Shown here: piece by piece, positions 16,601 through 24,095 of the stretch
Layout of the letters: every line of letters begins with the position of its first letter
How positions within the stretch are numbered: the first letter of the stretch is position 1
From: Kutzneria sp036403095
GTDB taxonomy: Bacteria; Actinomycetota; Actinomycetes; Mycobacteriales; Pseudonocardiaceae
Direction: 5' to 3'
Length of the DNA: 62,518 nt
Assembly: GCA_036403095.1 (NCBI GenBank)
Contig: DASWRQ010000100.1
Location: forward strand, 1-62,518
Notes under the pieces: model-generated
Databases searched by the model: none
What the model saw: the letters and a program-made list of their open reading frames with translations, nothing else
Told to the model about the DNA's origin: nothing
Program-made: the position numbers and the translations under genes

Positions 16601-17067
16601 ACGGCGCCGGCTACAGCTACTCGGCGCAAGCACTTGCCGCTGTCGGTGTCACGCCAGGGTCCACCGTTGGTGGCTTCACCTGGCCCACTGTGCCGGCGGG
16701 GCAGGCGAACACCGTCACCACGGCCGGGCAGTTGGTGCAGCTCAACGGTTCCGGTGGCACGCTGTCGTTCCTTGGCACTGGTACGAACGGCGTACAGTCC
16801 GGATCCGTGACTGTCACCTACACGGACGGCACCACCTCCAGCGGCACCATCACTTTCGCCGACTGGTACAGCAACGCCGCCGTGGTCGGCTGCACGCTCG
16901 TGGTGACCTCGCCGCACTGGAACCGCCCAGCCGGTAGCACCCTGCCGGCCGACCACCCGGTCAGCCTCTACGCGAGCTCGATCCCGCTGACCGCGGGCAA
17001 GCAGGTCGCCTCGATCAGCCTGCCCAGCAACGCAAGGCTGCACGTGTTCGCGACAGCCGTCAGCTAA
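13660..17067 (+). CDS. Secreted GH3 beta-glucosidase with PA14 and NEW3-type domains
   Basis: Exported multidomain glycosidase of 1135 residues. A signal peptide (1-27) is followed by the GH3 N-terminal barrel with KHFAVYNQE (187-195) and the nucleophile D267 in GFITSDWGGTHS. A PA14 domain (about 447-567) interrupts the GH3 C-terminal domain, as in BglX/KmBglI-type enzymes where it shapes substrate length. The acid/base Glu is expected in NDFESEGSDL (about 590). A fibronectin-like domain (about 730-840), a NEW3-like domain (about 850-960) and a C-terminal beta-sandwich seen in actinomycete glycosidases complete it. It likely releases glucose or similar sugars from glycosides. Confidence 0.92.
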   Translation: MRKLRRTLAIGAALVLGVATPGAAAAAPDSGPNPACPWVGSHAPTDVKVSQVLRQMTLDEKIAMVHGAASAAYTGIVPGNTRLCVPALKMQDGPVGVRMADTTQLPAAADLAATFDSSLAHSYGKVIGAEDKAKGVDVDLGPTVNIVRDPRWGRAFESYSEDPYLTGQIGAADIEGIQSQGVMAQVKHFAVYNQETNRNTVADNAVVDDRTVHEIYTAAFGAIVDQAGPSSAMCSYSSINGVYACENAYLNNILKNQFGFDGFITSDWGGTHSTVASATAGMDMEMPGGDFFGDALKAAVQAGKVAQSRVDDMVTRVMREEFRFGLFDHPSPDTPTAVASTPANVATARKVAEDGAVLLKNQDNVLPLDAKKVHSIAVIGDGAGQDTLTAGGGSAVVAGTGTVTPFDGIKARAGSGVNVQYAQGNLSSNGQLPAIDSTYFTGNGLQGQYFNNKTLDGTPVGSRTDPTVSFDWTGKSPIDGLSSTNYSVKWTGTLNPPETGAYTFGLSSDDGSRLFVNGQQVIDNWRDQASHTETATVDLTAGTPAQIEVDYYQSGGDATVNLGWARPNQDLQGQAVALAAKSDVAIVYANDFESEGSDLADIELPGTQNALISAVAAVNPNTVVVLNTGSAVTMPWLDKVKGVFEAWYPGQESGNAIARLLYGDVNPSGKLPVTFPTSMGQLPAATAAQWPGVNGQVQYSEGLDVGYRWYDTKNLTPAYPFGYGLSYTSFAFSHLRVDGNTLRENGKIRVSADVTNTGKRSGAEVAQLYLSAPASVGEPANQLKGFQKVELAPRQTKRVTFEVSAQDASYWNSDAQAWTLGTGKYTVHIGDSSRNLPLSSGFRVDRTSGPRYTKVAAPASALGGGTLSVTTTFTNGATEDVRDAVSSLTVPAGWKATAKSPATFRVVRSGQSVSTTWSVSVPSGATPGAATVKGGTRYQGSGRTSPGDGSATVQVAYQNLAAAFTDVGVSDDANPALGNLDGAGYSYSAQALAAVGVTPGSTVGGFTWPTVPAGQANTVTTAGQLVQLNGSGGTLSFLGTGTNGVQSGSVTVTYTDGTTSSGTITFADWYSNAAVVGCTLVVTSPHWNRPAGSTLPADHPVSLYASSIPLTAGKQVASISLPSNARLHVFATAVS

Positions 17068-17072
17068 CGGCC

Positions 17073-17112
17073 GCCGGACCGCTGGCCACCCCCAAAGGGT
17101 CAGCGGTCCGGC
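17073..17112. terminator. Bidirectional terminator between GH3 and AAA-regulator genes
   Basis: GCCGGACCGCTG (17073-17084) pairs perfectly with CAGCGGTCCGGC (17101-17112), and an inner ACCC/GGGT pairing extends the stem. It lies between the convergent GH3 gene and the AAA regulator and overlaps the stop codon of the latter. Confidence 0.6.
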
Positions 17113-20090
17113 GTGTAAACACACTGGTAGCCGGTGGAAATCGTGCTGTCCAACACGGCTGCCACCGCCGGATCGGCGGCGCGGATCACGTCCACCGCGC
17201 GCTTGATCGCCTTGCGCACCGAGGTCCGGGCGCGCTCGGCCGGCCCGGTGAACGTGCGGCCGCGGCCGCCGAGCCCGGTGGTGGCGTCCAGTTCGACGGC
17301 GAGGGCGTCCAGCTCCCGCCGCAGCTGTTCGGCCCGCGCCGGCTCGGCGCGGGGAATCTCCTCGGCGATCTCGTGCGCCCGGGCGGTGTAGGCCGCCCGG
17401 GCTCGACCGTCCAGAATGGACTGTTCTGACGCCGGTTCCGCGCCGCCGTGGGCCAGTTCGACCGCCGAGATCGACACGTCCGGATGGGCCAGCAGGCGAG
17501 CCAGGTGCCGCATCCCGATCAGATCCTCGACCAGCGCCTCACGGCCGGGAAACCCGACCAGCCAACGGTTCTCCCGCCGGCGCATGGTCACGTGCCGCGA
17601 TGTCCGGCCGGCCGCCCACGCCGCGGCCCGCTGCCGCATCCCCATCGCGGTCGCGTCGCGCACGGCGCTGTCCAGCAGCTCCTCGGCCGCCCGGTGCTCG
17701 CCGCGCTGTCGCAGCACGGTCGCCAGGTCGGCCTGGCTGACTGCGGTCATCGGCCGGTTGCCGAGCCGGAGGTTCGCCGCCACCGCCCGGCGCAGATGCG
17801 CCTCGGCCAGGTCCACATCGCCGAAGGTGGCGGCGGCGATGCCCAGAGTCCGTTCGGTGGAGCCGAAACAGACCACGCCCAGCGACGGCATCGTGGGCAG
17901 CTCGGCGAACGGCAGCAGCAGATCGTAGGCCTGGCGGGCGATGTGGGCGTCGCCGAGCGAGGCGGCGGCCTCGACGATGGCCAGCATGCCGGACAGCCAC
18001 GTGCTCGACTGCGGCAGCGCGTCCAGTCCGGGGGCGGTCAGCCGGGACAGCGTGGACCGGGCCTGGTCGTGCTGGCCGATGTCGGCGGCCAGATGCGCGA
18101 CCGTGGCCCGGAACGTGAACTCGGCCTCGATCAGCGTGGGGGAGTCGGCCATCTGCACGGCCACGTCGAGCAACTCGCCGGCACGGCCCTGCAACCACCG
18201 GATGGCCAGCAGATGAGCGCCGTAGTAGGCGACGGCGTCGGCGTCGCCGACCTCGTTGCCCAGCGCCAGGCAACGCCCGGCCGCCTCCTCGGCGTCGTCC
18301 AGCCGACCCTCCCGGAACAGCCGCATCACGTCCAGCGCGGCGACGATGAACCGCACGCTGCGGCAGTCCAGCATGTCGACCCGGGTCTTCAGCTCGGCCA
18401 GCGACCGTTCCGCCCGGGGATCGCCCAGGTGGTACAGATCGACCGTCTGCCAGCACAACCCTTGCAACGCGAGGATGTCGATCCCCGCGGCGGCGGCCAC
18501 CGACATCAGCTCCTGCGCGATGGCCAGCCGCTCGTGCACGTGCTCGGGCGTCAGCAAGGCGTGATGGGACAGGGACAACGCCTCGGCCAGCGCACGGTCG
18601 TCGTTGAGCTCGCGGATCTCGTCCACGGCCTTGAGCACCTCGGCCACCGGTCCGCCGCTGTACACCAGCTCGGCGGCCAGCCGCAGCTCCAGGCGGCAGC
18701 GCAGGGTGACCTCGTGCGTCGGCAGCTCGGCCAGTGCCTTGCGCTGCGCGCCGAGCATGCGGTGCCGTTCCAGCTGGTCACGCCTTTCGTTGAGCCAAAT
18801 GCCGCCCAACCCCAGCGCCGTCCGCGCGTACAGCACCGGATCATGCTCGTCCTGGGCCGCGTCGGCCGCCTGGTCGTACAGGACGCGCGCCTCGGCCAGG
18901 CGGCCGGACGCCAACACCGCATTGGCCCACTCCAGCAACAGTTCGGCTGAGGGCTCGCCGAACCCGGCCGCCTGGGCCAGCAGCGCCGCCGCCTGCTCGT
19001 ACGAGAATCGGCGCACCATCGTTGCCGCCGCTGAGCGGCACACCTCGACCGCCCGGCGGGCATCGTCCGGCGATCGCGGCGCGGCGTTGATCGCGTGATG
19101 GGCCTTGCGCGCGCTGTGGCTGACGATGTCCACCGCGCGGGCGTGGGCATCGAGCAGCTCCGCCGCCGTGAGCCGCGACAACGCCGCCCGCCGCACGAGA
19201 TCATGGCTGTACTCGAACGAATCCGTGCTGCCGGTCGCCACCAGCCCCGCCTGGACGGCCCGTTCGGCGGTGTCGATCACCTGCGCGGCCCGCACGCCCA
19301 ACAGCTCCGCCGCCTCGGCCGACGACACTGAATCACCGAGGATCGCGCTGGTGGCCAACAACTGCGCGGTTTCCGGCGCGAGCTGGGCAAACGACTGGTC
19401 GATCGCTTCCCTGAGGCCGCCGGCGAAATCGGCCGCGCCGAGCGCGATCAGCCGGCGCAGGAACAGCGGGCTGCCGTCGGTGAGCCGGTGGATGGTGTCG
19501 GTCAGCGGCGGTTCGAGCCGCTCGACTCCGTGCGCGACAAGGTAGTCCCGGGTCTCGTCGGCGTCGAACGGGCGCAGCACGATCGGCAGCGCCTCGTCGT
19601 TGAGCTCGAGGGCCTGCCGATGCGTGACGACCATGGCCAGCGGCAGGCGGGCCTTGGCCACGAACCGGGTCAGCAGCAGGGCGGCCGGGTCGGCCGCGTG
19701 CAGGTCGTCGATCACCAGCATCGTCGGCCGGCGCGTCACCACGCGGGCCAGCTCGTCGGTCACCGCCTGGAACCGGGAAAACCGTTCCGGGTCGACGCTT
19801 TGCATATCAACTGCGTTGGGATCAGAGCTGAGCAGCCCGGCGGTCGGCGCCCCACAGAGCTCGGCCAGCAGCGGCTGCCACGGCCACAGCGCTGGCGCGC
19901 CGTCCGACCAGCACCGACCCCACACCACGCGCAGGCCAGCCGCCCGTGCACGGTCCGACGCCTCCTCGCACAGCCGCGTCTTGCCCACCCCGGCCGATCC
20001 CGTCACCGCCACCAGACGCCCCCGTGCGGTGTCGCGCCAGGCGTACTCCAAGCGGCGTAATTCCGCTGTCCTGCCGACGAATCGGTCCAC
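17100..20090 (-). CDS. AAA+/TPR ATP-binding regulator
   Basis: Large STAND-type regulator of about 996 residues. Residues 1-250 form an ATPase: FVGRTAELRRLEYAW, Walker A GSAGVGKT (31-38) and Walker B MLVIDDLHAADPAALLL. The middle and C-terminal regions are helical TPR-like repeats (ASGRLAEARVLYDQAADAAQ, GDVDLAEAHLRRAVAANLRLG). The end, RARTSVRKAIKRAVDVIRAADPAV, is a winged-helix-like segment often seen at the C-terminus of such actinomycete ATPases instead of a LuxR domain. GTG at 20090 is preferred; an ATG at 20159 would leave only 21 bases to the divergent LuxR gene. Targets are unknown. Confidence 0.8.
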   Translation of the reverse strand: MDRFVGRTAELRRLEYAWRDTARGRLVAVTGSAGVGKTRLCEEASDRARAAGLRVVWGRCWSDGAPALWPWQPLLAELCGAPTAGLLSSDPNAVDMQSVDPERFSRFQAVTDELARVVTRRPTMLVIDDLHAADPAALLLTRFVAKARLPLAMVVTHRQALELNDEALPIVLRPFDADETRDYLVAHGVERLEPPLTDTIHRLTDGSPLFLRRLIALGAADFAGGLREAIDQSFAQLAPETAQLLATSAILGDSVSSAEAAELLGVRAAQVIDTAERAVQAGLVATGSTDSFEYSHDLVRRAALSRLTAAELLDAHARAVDIVSHSARKAHHAINAAPRSPDDARRAVEVCRSAAATMVRRFSYEQAAALLAQAAGFGEPSAELLLEWANAVLASGRLAEARVLYDQAADAAQDEHDPVLYARTALGLGGIWLNERRDQLERHRMLGAQRKALAELPTHEVTLRCRLELRLAAELVYSGGPVAEVLKAVDEIRELNDDRALAEALSLSHHALLTPEHVHERLAIAQELMSVAAAAGIDILALQGLCWQTVDLYHLGDPRAERSLAELKTRVDMLDCRSVRFIVAALDVMRLFREGRLDDAEEAAGRCLALGNEVGDADAVAYYGAHLLAIRWLQGRAGELLDVAVQMADSPTLIEAEFTFRATVAHLAADIGQHDQARSTLSRLTAPGLDALPQSSTWLSGMLAIVEAAASLGDAHIARQAYDLLLPFAELPTMPSLGVVCFGSTERTLGIAAATFGDVDLAEAHLRRAVAANLRLGNRPMTAVSQADLATVLRQRGEHRAAEELLDSAVRDATAMGMRQRAAAWAAGRTSRHVTMRRRENRWLVGFPGREALVEDLIGMRHLARLLAHPDVSISAVELAHGGAEPASEQSILDGRARAAYTARAHEIAEEIPRAEPARAEQLRRELDALAVELDATTGLGGRGRTFTGPAERARTSVRKAIKRAVDVIRAADPAVAAVLDSTISTGYQCVYTPDR

Positions 20091-20180
20091 GCAGGTAGAT
20101 GAGCGCGCCCGGTTCGTCGGGATACGTGCACCGCGGGTTCGTGCCACTGCGCGGCACACGCCGTGTCACGCCATCCACGT

Positions 20181-20816
20181 ATGACAAGAATTCTGCTCGC
20201 CGACAGCCAACCGGTGTTCGTCGACGGGCTCCACACGCACGTGACCCGCACCGCCGACCTCGATGTCGTCGGCGTCGCCGGCACCCACGCCGAGCTCGTC
20301 GAGCTGCTGCGCACCGTGCGCGCGGACGTCGTCGTGCTCGGCATCGGTCTCGACCTCGTCGAAGGGGCCGCCGAGAACGCGGCCGTGCTGGTCGTGAGCT
20401 CCTCCATGCGGGAGGAGGACGTCACCGCCGCGATGTCCGCCGGCGCCGCCGGATACGTCACGCGGCAGGCCGTGCCTGACGACATCCTCACCGCCATTCG
20501 GGTCGTGGCGCGAGGCGGGCTGTTCGTCACCGCCGACATGGCGCCTCTGGTGCGCAACCGGCTCGGGGCCGGCCGGGTGGACTCGTTCTTCCCGCAGTTG
20601 ACGCCACGTGAACAAGACGTGCTGGAACTTCTGGTGCGCGACGCCGGCACCGCGACCATCGCGCGGCACCTCGGCATCACCGTGAAGACCGTGCAGAACC
20701 ACGTCTCCAACATCCTGGTCAAGCTGCCGGCGCGGACCCGGACCGAGGCCGCCTGGCTGGCCCGGGAGAAGCTCCGTGCGCGCCCGGTGGCGCACACGGA
20801 GCCCGCCGTCAGCTGA
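20181..20816 (+). CDS. LuxR-type regulator with degenerate receiver domain
   Basis: NarL/FixJ-like transcription factor of 211 residues. The C-terminal HTH is intact: LTPREQDVLELLVRDAGTATIA followed by ITVKTVQNHVSNILVKL. The N-terminal receiver is atypical: the acidic pair is reduced to LLADSQ, the phospho-acceptor strand reads VVVLGIGLD with Gly where Asp is normal, the segment after it is shortened by about 15 residues, and the conserved Lys is Arg (GYVTRQA). It is therefore probably phosphorylation-independent. It is divergent from the AAA regulator; no histidine kinase is nearby. Confidence 0.85.
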   Translation: MTRILLADSQPVFVDGLHTHVTRTADLDVVGVAGTHAELVELLRTVRADVVVLGIGLDLVEGAAENAAVLVVSSSMREEDVTAAMSAGAAGYVTRQAVPDDILTAIRVVARGGLFVTADMAPLVRNRLGAGRVDSFFPQLTPREQDVLELLVRDAGTATIARHLGITVKTVQNHVSNILVKLPARTRTEAAWLAREKLRARPVAHTEPAVS

Positions 20817-20825
20817 ACCCCGCCG

Positions 20826-21410
20826 TCAGCTGATCACGATGTGCACCCACGCGTTGCCGACACCCTTGCACTGGTTGCCCGTGCCGTCGTCGTGCGAGTA
20901 GTAGCCGTTGTCCGAGTAGCCGTCGTCCTGGTAGCCCAGCACCAGCGAGCCGCCCGAGCCGCCCACGGTGAACGTCCGGCCCACCGCCGTCCAGATCTGC
21001 ACCGTGCCGCCCGTCGCGCCCGGGATGTTGATCAGGCCGTGGTACAGGCCGTTGTCCGAGGCCGGATCCACGTACCGCTTCCATGTCGCCCCGTGCCCAC
21101 CGGTCTGCACGCAGCCGCCCGCGTCCACCCACACGTGGTCGCCCGGGAGGAACTGGATCGTCGGGTACGTCGCCGACGGCTGGGTCACGATCGGCTCGTG
21201 CACCCAGCAGTCCAGCGGCAGCGTCCGCCCCGTGCAGCCGGAGTCCGCCACCTTCGGCGTCACCGCCTTCTGACCCACTGCCGCCTGCTGCACTGCCGTC
21301 TGTCTCGCACTCGGCGCCGCGCTCGCCTGCGGCGCCAACACCGTCAGCGCCGCGACCGCTGTCGCCGCGAGCCCCACCAACGCCCTCGTGAACATCTTGC
21401 GGTTGACCAT
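20826..21410 (-). CDS. Secreted hypothetical protein, possible lectin-like beta-sandwich
   Basis: Exported protein of 194 residues. ATG at 21410 has AGGAGC nearby upstream and gives a clean signal peptide (FTRALVGLAATAVAALTVLAPQASA). The mature part has four cysteines (GCTG, DCWVHEP, GGCVQTGG, NQCKGVG) suggesting two disulfides. It ends with an Asp/Asn-rich loop (LGYQDDGYSDNGYYSHDDGTG) that could bind calcium, as in bacterial galactose-binding lectins of the PA-IL type. That comparison is only a visual impression; no enzyme motif is seen. The gene faces the LuxR regulator tail-to-tail with nine bases between the stops. Confidence 0.65.
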   Translation of the reverse strand: MVNRKMFTRALVGLAATAVAALTVLAPQASAAPSARQTAVQQAAVGQKAVTPKVADSGCTGRTLPLDCWVHEPIVTQPSATYPTIQFLPGDHVWVDAGGCVQTGGHGATWKRYVDPASDNGLYHGLINIPGATGGTVQIWTAVGRTFTVGGSGGSLVLGYQDDGYSDNGYYSHDDGTGNQCKGVGNAWVHIVIS

Positions 21411-21554
21411 GTTCGATCGCTCCTGTGATCGGGATGGTGACCCGCACACCCTCCGCCCCGGCTCACCCGGGCGTCATGAGCCGCCCGTCCCGACCACACG
21501 GGAATCGTGTGACCCAAGGGGAACGAGGCTATGGTCGGCTGGCGTGGCGACCCG

Positions 21555-21808
21555 ATGAGCGGAGGACCTGTGGACCGCGTGGCCCATCTCGTCGCCGCCG
21601 GTCGACGCCGTCCGGCGACGACGACGTCGATGCCAAGATCGAGAGCCCACCGAGGACTACCTGGTGCGCCAGTACGCCGCCGGATCGCTGGGGCCCTACG
21701 CGCAGGAGCGAAGCCGGTCCCGACGACCGCACCATCGCGCTGCTCCAGTAGTTGACCGACGACCCGGAACTCGCCGCCGCAACCCGAATCCTGCGAACCT
21801 GGCTCTGA
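21555..21808 (+). pseudogene. Decayed small gene with frameshifts and an internal stop
   Basis: Protein-like stretches lie end to end in different frames: MSGGPVDRVAHLVAAG from ATG 21555, then EDYLVRQYAAGSLGPYAQERS from 21652 in the next frame, then DDRTIALLQ from 21722 in the third frame. After a TAG at 21749-21751, the same frame continues as LTDDPELAAATRILRTWL and ends with TGA at 21806-21808. Together they read like one small protein broken by two frameshifts and one nonsense codon (CAG to TAG is the simplest change). The family is not recognised. Confidence 0.4.
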
Positions 21809-21853
21809 CCGCCGTCGCACGTGGCCTTTCGAGCGGCATGGGAGTAAGCCTGA

Positions 21854-22243
21854 TCAGTCCCGCGGCTCGTCTTCGATCGCGCCGACCTGCTCCGGGTCTT
21901 CCGGAGCGGGCATGTGACGAATGCTGTCGCTGCCCTTGTGGTCATGTGCGCGGGTGTACCGGGAATCCAGCACCCTGCCCAATTTGTGCGCCGCCCCGGC
22001 GTACGCGTCGTCCACGGTGGCCGCGTGGTGGCTGACCGCGACCGGTTGTTTGCCGCCGGGCCGCGCCTCGATCACGCACTTCTTGTCTTCCGGCTTGCCG
22101 CCCGCGTCCTCGCTGAGGTGCACCTCCACGCGGGTCAACCAGCCGCTGAACCGGGACAGGCTGCCCTCCAGGTCGGTGGTCACATAGGCGGCCAGTCGTT
22201 CGCCACCGTGGATGTTGTGGTCGGTGTTGACCTGGATCTGCAT
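21854..22243 (-). CDS. HPF/RaiA-like ribosome-associated protein
   Basis: A 129-residue protein of the sigma-54-modulation/hibernation-factor family. ATG at 22243 follows GGAGGG at good spacing. It begins MQIQVNTDHNIHGGERLAAYV, with the beta-strand/helix pattern of the family (LTRVEVHLSEDAGGK; CVIEARPGGKQPVAVSHHAAT; DDAYAGAAHKLGRVLD). The long HPF C-terminal dimerisation domain is absent, so it is the short, YfiA-like or stand-alone form. It likely binds ribosomes or acts as a stress protein rather than forming 100S dimers itself. Confidence 0.75.
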   Translation of the reverse strand: MQIQVNTDHNIHGGERLAAYVTTDLEGSLSRFSGWLTRVEVHLSEDAGGKPEDKKCVIEARPGGKQPVAVSHHAATVDDAYAGAAHKLGRVLDSRYTRAHDHKGSDSIRHMPAPEDPEQVGAIEDEPRD

Positions 22244-22396
22244 GAGCACCCTCCGAAGCGGACAGCGATGGTCGTGGTCAGTACCACGGGAGCAGCGGGC
22301 GCAAACCCGGTGGCGGTCGGGGTGACTCGCTCACCGGCGGATGCGCGCGTTGTTCCCGACCACCGCTCGGCGGACCGCGCGGTCGCGCGGCCCGCC

Positions 22397-22979
22397 TCAC
22401 CGTAGCTGCTCCGCTCGGAGGTCGATCCCGTTGCAGGACGAGTGCGGCGGAACGGTGCACGTCACCTGCGCCACCTCCGGGCACCGCCAGGTCGCGGGCG
22501 GCCGCGGTGGCCTGCGGGCCTGAGGCGGCCAGCCACCCCGGGACGTCGAGCGGTCGGGATGGGCCGAAACCGGGCAGGTGGCACATCTGGCCGGGTTGTC
22601 CGTCGATGTCGACCACGTCGCCGGCGAGCAGCGACCGCACCTGCCGCACCTCGCGGACGAGGTCGTCGACGCGGACCGGTCGACCCAGGGTGCGGCGGGC
22701 GGTGTGTCCGGTCCCGAACGCCAAGGTCAACCGCCCGGGCGCGATCTCGGCGACCGACGCGGCCGCGGTCACCATGGGATGACGAAGTCCGGCGACGGCG
22801 ACGCCGCTGCCCGAGCCGATTCGCTCGGTCGCCGCCGCGATCCGGGCCAGCGCGATCCACAGGTCTCCGTGCAGCGCGGGTGAATCGAACACTCATACCC
22901 GGTGATAGCCGAGCCGCTCGGCGTGACGGGCCTGTTCGACGATCGCGGCCGAAGGCGGCAGCGCGCACGACAGGTGCAT
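22397..22979 (-). pseudogene. Decayed LLM-class flavin monooxygenase gene
   Basis: From ATG 22979 the protein starts MHLSCALPPSAAIVEQARHAERLGYHRV, then meets TGA at 22895-22893 (codon 29), then continues in the same frame as VFDSPALHGDLWIALARIAAATERIG and TLAFGTGHTARRTLGRP, a typical luciferase-like F420/FMN monooxygenase. The stop replaces the Trp of the usual HRVWV-DSP motif (TGG to TGA). Near 22490 the homology ends; another frame then encodes WRCPEVAQVTCTVPPHSSC and terminates at 22397, which looks like the tail of an unrelated gene. The C-terminal half of the monooxygenase is missing, so it is non-functional. Confidence 0.7.
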
Positions 22980-22984
22980 GCCCG

Positions 22985-23338
22985 TCACTGGCGCTGCGCC
23001 GGCTGCCACAGTGCCAGCGTGGCACCGCCGGGCTCGTCGACGACGACTACGGATCCCGGCGGCAGATCGGTGCGGGGCTTGACGATCCGCGCCCCGAGGT
23101 CCACCGCGCGCTGCGCGGCGGCGTCCACATCGGTCACCGGGACGTACGGGATCCATTGCGGCCGCCGGGAATCGCCGTCGGGCAGCGTGGTGAACGCGCC
23201 CCAGACACCGCTGTCGTCGCCGAACATCGGCCCGGCGGGGGTGTCGGTGACCGCCCAGCCGAACAGTTCGGTGTAGAAGCGACGTGAGGCGGCCAGATCG
23301 GTGGTCCGGACGTCGTGAAACACGAATTGTTGGGACAT
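22985..23338 (-). CDS. VOC-family (glyoxalase-like) protein
   Basis: A 117-residue vicinal-oxygen-chelate protein with two beta-alpha-beta-beta-beta modules. The pattern QFVFHDVRTTDLAASRRFYTELFGW opens module one (VFHDV with a potential metal His), and the second module ends GGATLALWQPAQ. It is probably an antibiotic- or toxin-handling or isomerase-type small enzyme; the substrate is unknown. It lies upstream of the decayed monooxygenase gene with only five bases between (operon remnant), and is divergent from a TetR gene, with a candidate operator between them. Confidence 0.85.
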   Translation of the reverse strand: MSQQFVFHDVRTTDLAASRRFYTELFGWAVTDTPAGPMFGDDSGVWGAFTTLPDGDSRRPQWIPYVPVTDVDAAAQRAVDLGARIVKPRTDLPPGSVVVVDEPGGATLALWQPAQRQ

Positions 23339-23342
23339 GCGT

Positions 23343-23354
23343 CCTAACTTTAGG
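23343..23354. promoter_or_regulatory. Short palindrome between VOC and TetR genes
   Basis: CCTAA and TTAGG are inverted around CT (23343-23354), located just upstream of the VOC start and 43 bases before the divergent TetR start. It is AT-richer than its surroundings and suits a TetR operator, although the arms are short. Confidence 0.45.
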
Positions 23355-23396
23355 TCGTGTGTCCCACTTTGGCAACGCGCGCGGTAGGTTCAGGGC

Positions 23397-23993
23397 GTGA
23401 CAACGACCAGGCCCGTGATCGAAGCCAACCGGCGCGGCAAGCGTGAGCAGATCATCGACGCCGCCAAACAGGTTCTGGCCCGGCACGGGCTCGCGGCCTG
23501 CACCGCACGGGCGGTCGCCGACGCGAGCCCGTTGACCAAGAGCGCGGTGCACTACTACTTCGACGACATCCACCAGATCGTGGACATCGCGATGCGGGAA
23601 CACGTGGCCGCGACCGTGGCCAGGCTGCGTCAGGCCGCCGAGGGTGAATCCGACCCCGCGAAGAAGCTGTGGGCCGTCGTGGAGACCTATCTGGCCACGT
23701 TCGCGGCCCAGCCCGACGCCGCGTTCCTGTGGTTCGAGTACTGGATCGACACCGGCCGTCGGCAGGCCGCCGACGGCGTCGCCGCCACGGTCGACGACAT
23801 GCGGGCCCTGCTCGACGAACTCACCGCGCGACTACCGGTCGACAACCCGGCCGAAACTGCCAGCGCACTGCTGTCCTGGCTGTTGGGAACGGTTGTACGC
23901 CAACAGATACAACCCCAGTCGCCCGACCAACTCCGCCGTGAACTGAACTCCGTCGTCCATGCCACGACGGGACGAAGCCGCCGAAAGCGGTGA
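23397..23993 (+). CDS. TetR-family transcriptional regulator
   Basis: A 198-residue repressor. The HTH lies at residues 15-60 (REQIIDAAKQVLARHGLAACT, then SAVHYYFDDIHQIVDIAM), with an all-helical ligand domain behind. It is divergent from the VOC/monooxygenase pair, so it most likely controls these and itself through the palindrome at 23343-23354. Its original target enzyme (the LLM monooxygenase) has decayed, leaving the VOC gene. The GTG start at 23397 is the first plausible one. Confidence 0.88.
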   Translation: MTTTRPVIEANRRGKREQIIDAAKQVLARHGLAACTARAVADASPLTKSAVHYYFDDIHQIVDIAMREHVAATVARLRQAAEGESDPAKKLWAVVETYLATFAAQPDAAFLWFEYWIDTGRRQAADGVAATVDDMRALLDELTARLPVDNPAETASALLSWLLGTVVRQQIQPQSPDQLRRELNSVVHATTGRSRRKR

Positions 23994-24052
23994 CGCGATG
24001 GGCCGGTGACGTTCGCTCATCGACGTTCCACCCCGATCGTCTCCGGCACGAA

Positions 24053-24080
24053 AAGGCGGGCGGCCGGGACCGCCCGCCTT
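24053..24080. terminator. Intrinsic terminator between TetR and SDR genes
   Basis: AAGGCGGGCGG (24053-24063) pairs with CCGCCCGCCTT (24070-24080) around a six-base loop. On the minus strand it is followed by TTTTCG, a good terminator for the SDR gene; it also separates the convergent TetR gene. Confidence 0.75.
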
Positions 24081-24095
24081 ACGGGGAATCCCTGC

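Noticed and set aside
22893..22895. TGA in the LLM gene as selenocysteine codon
   Set aside because: The position corresponds to a conserved Trp rather than Cys, and the gene has a second frame lesion downstream.
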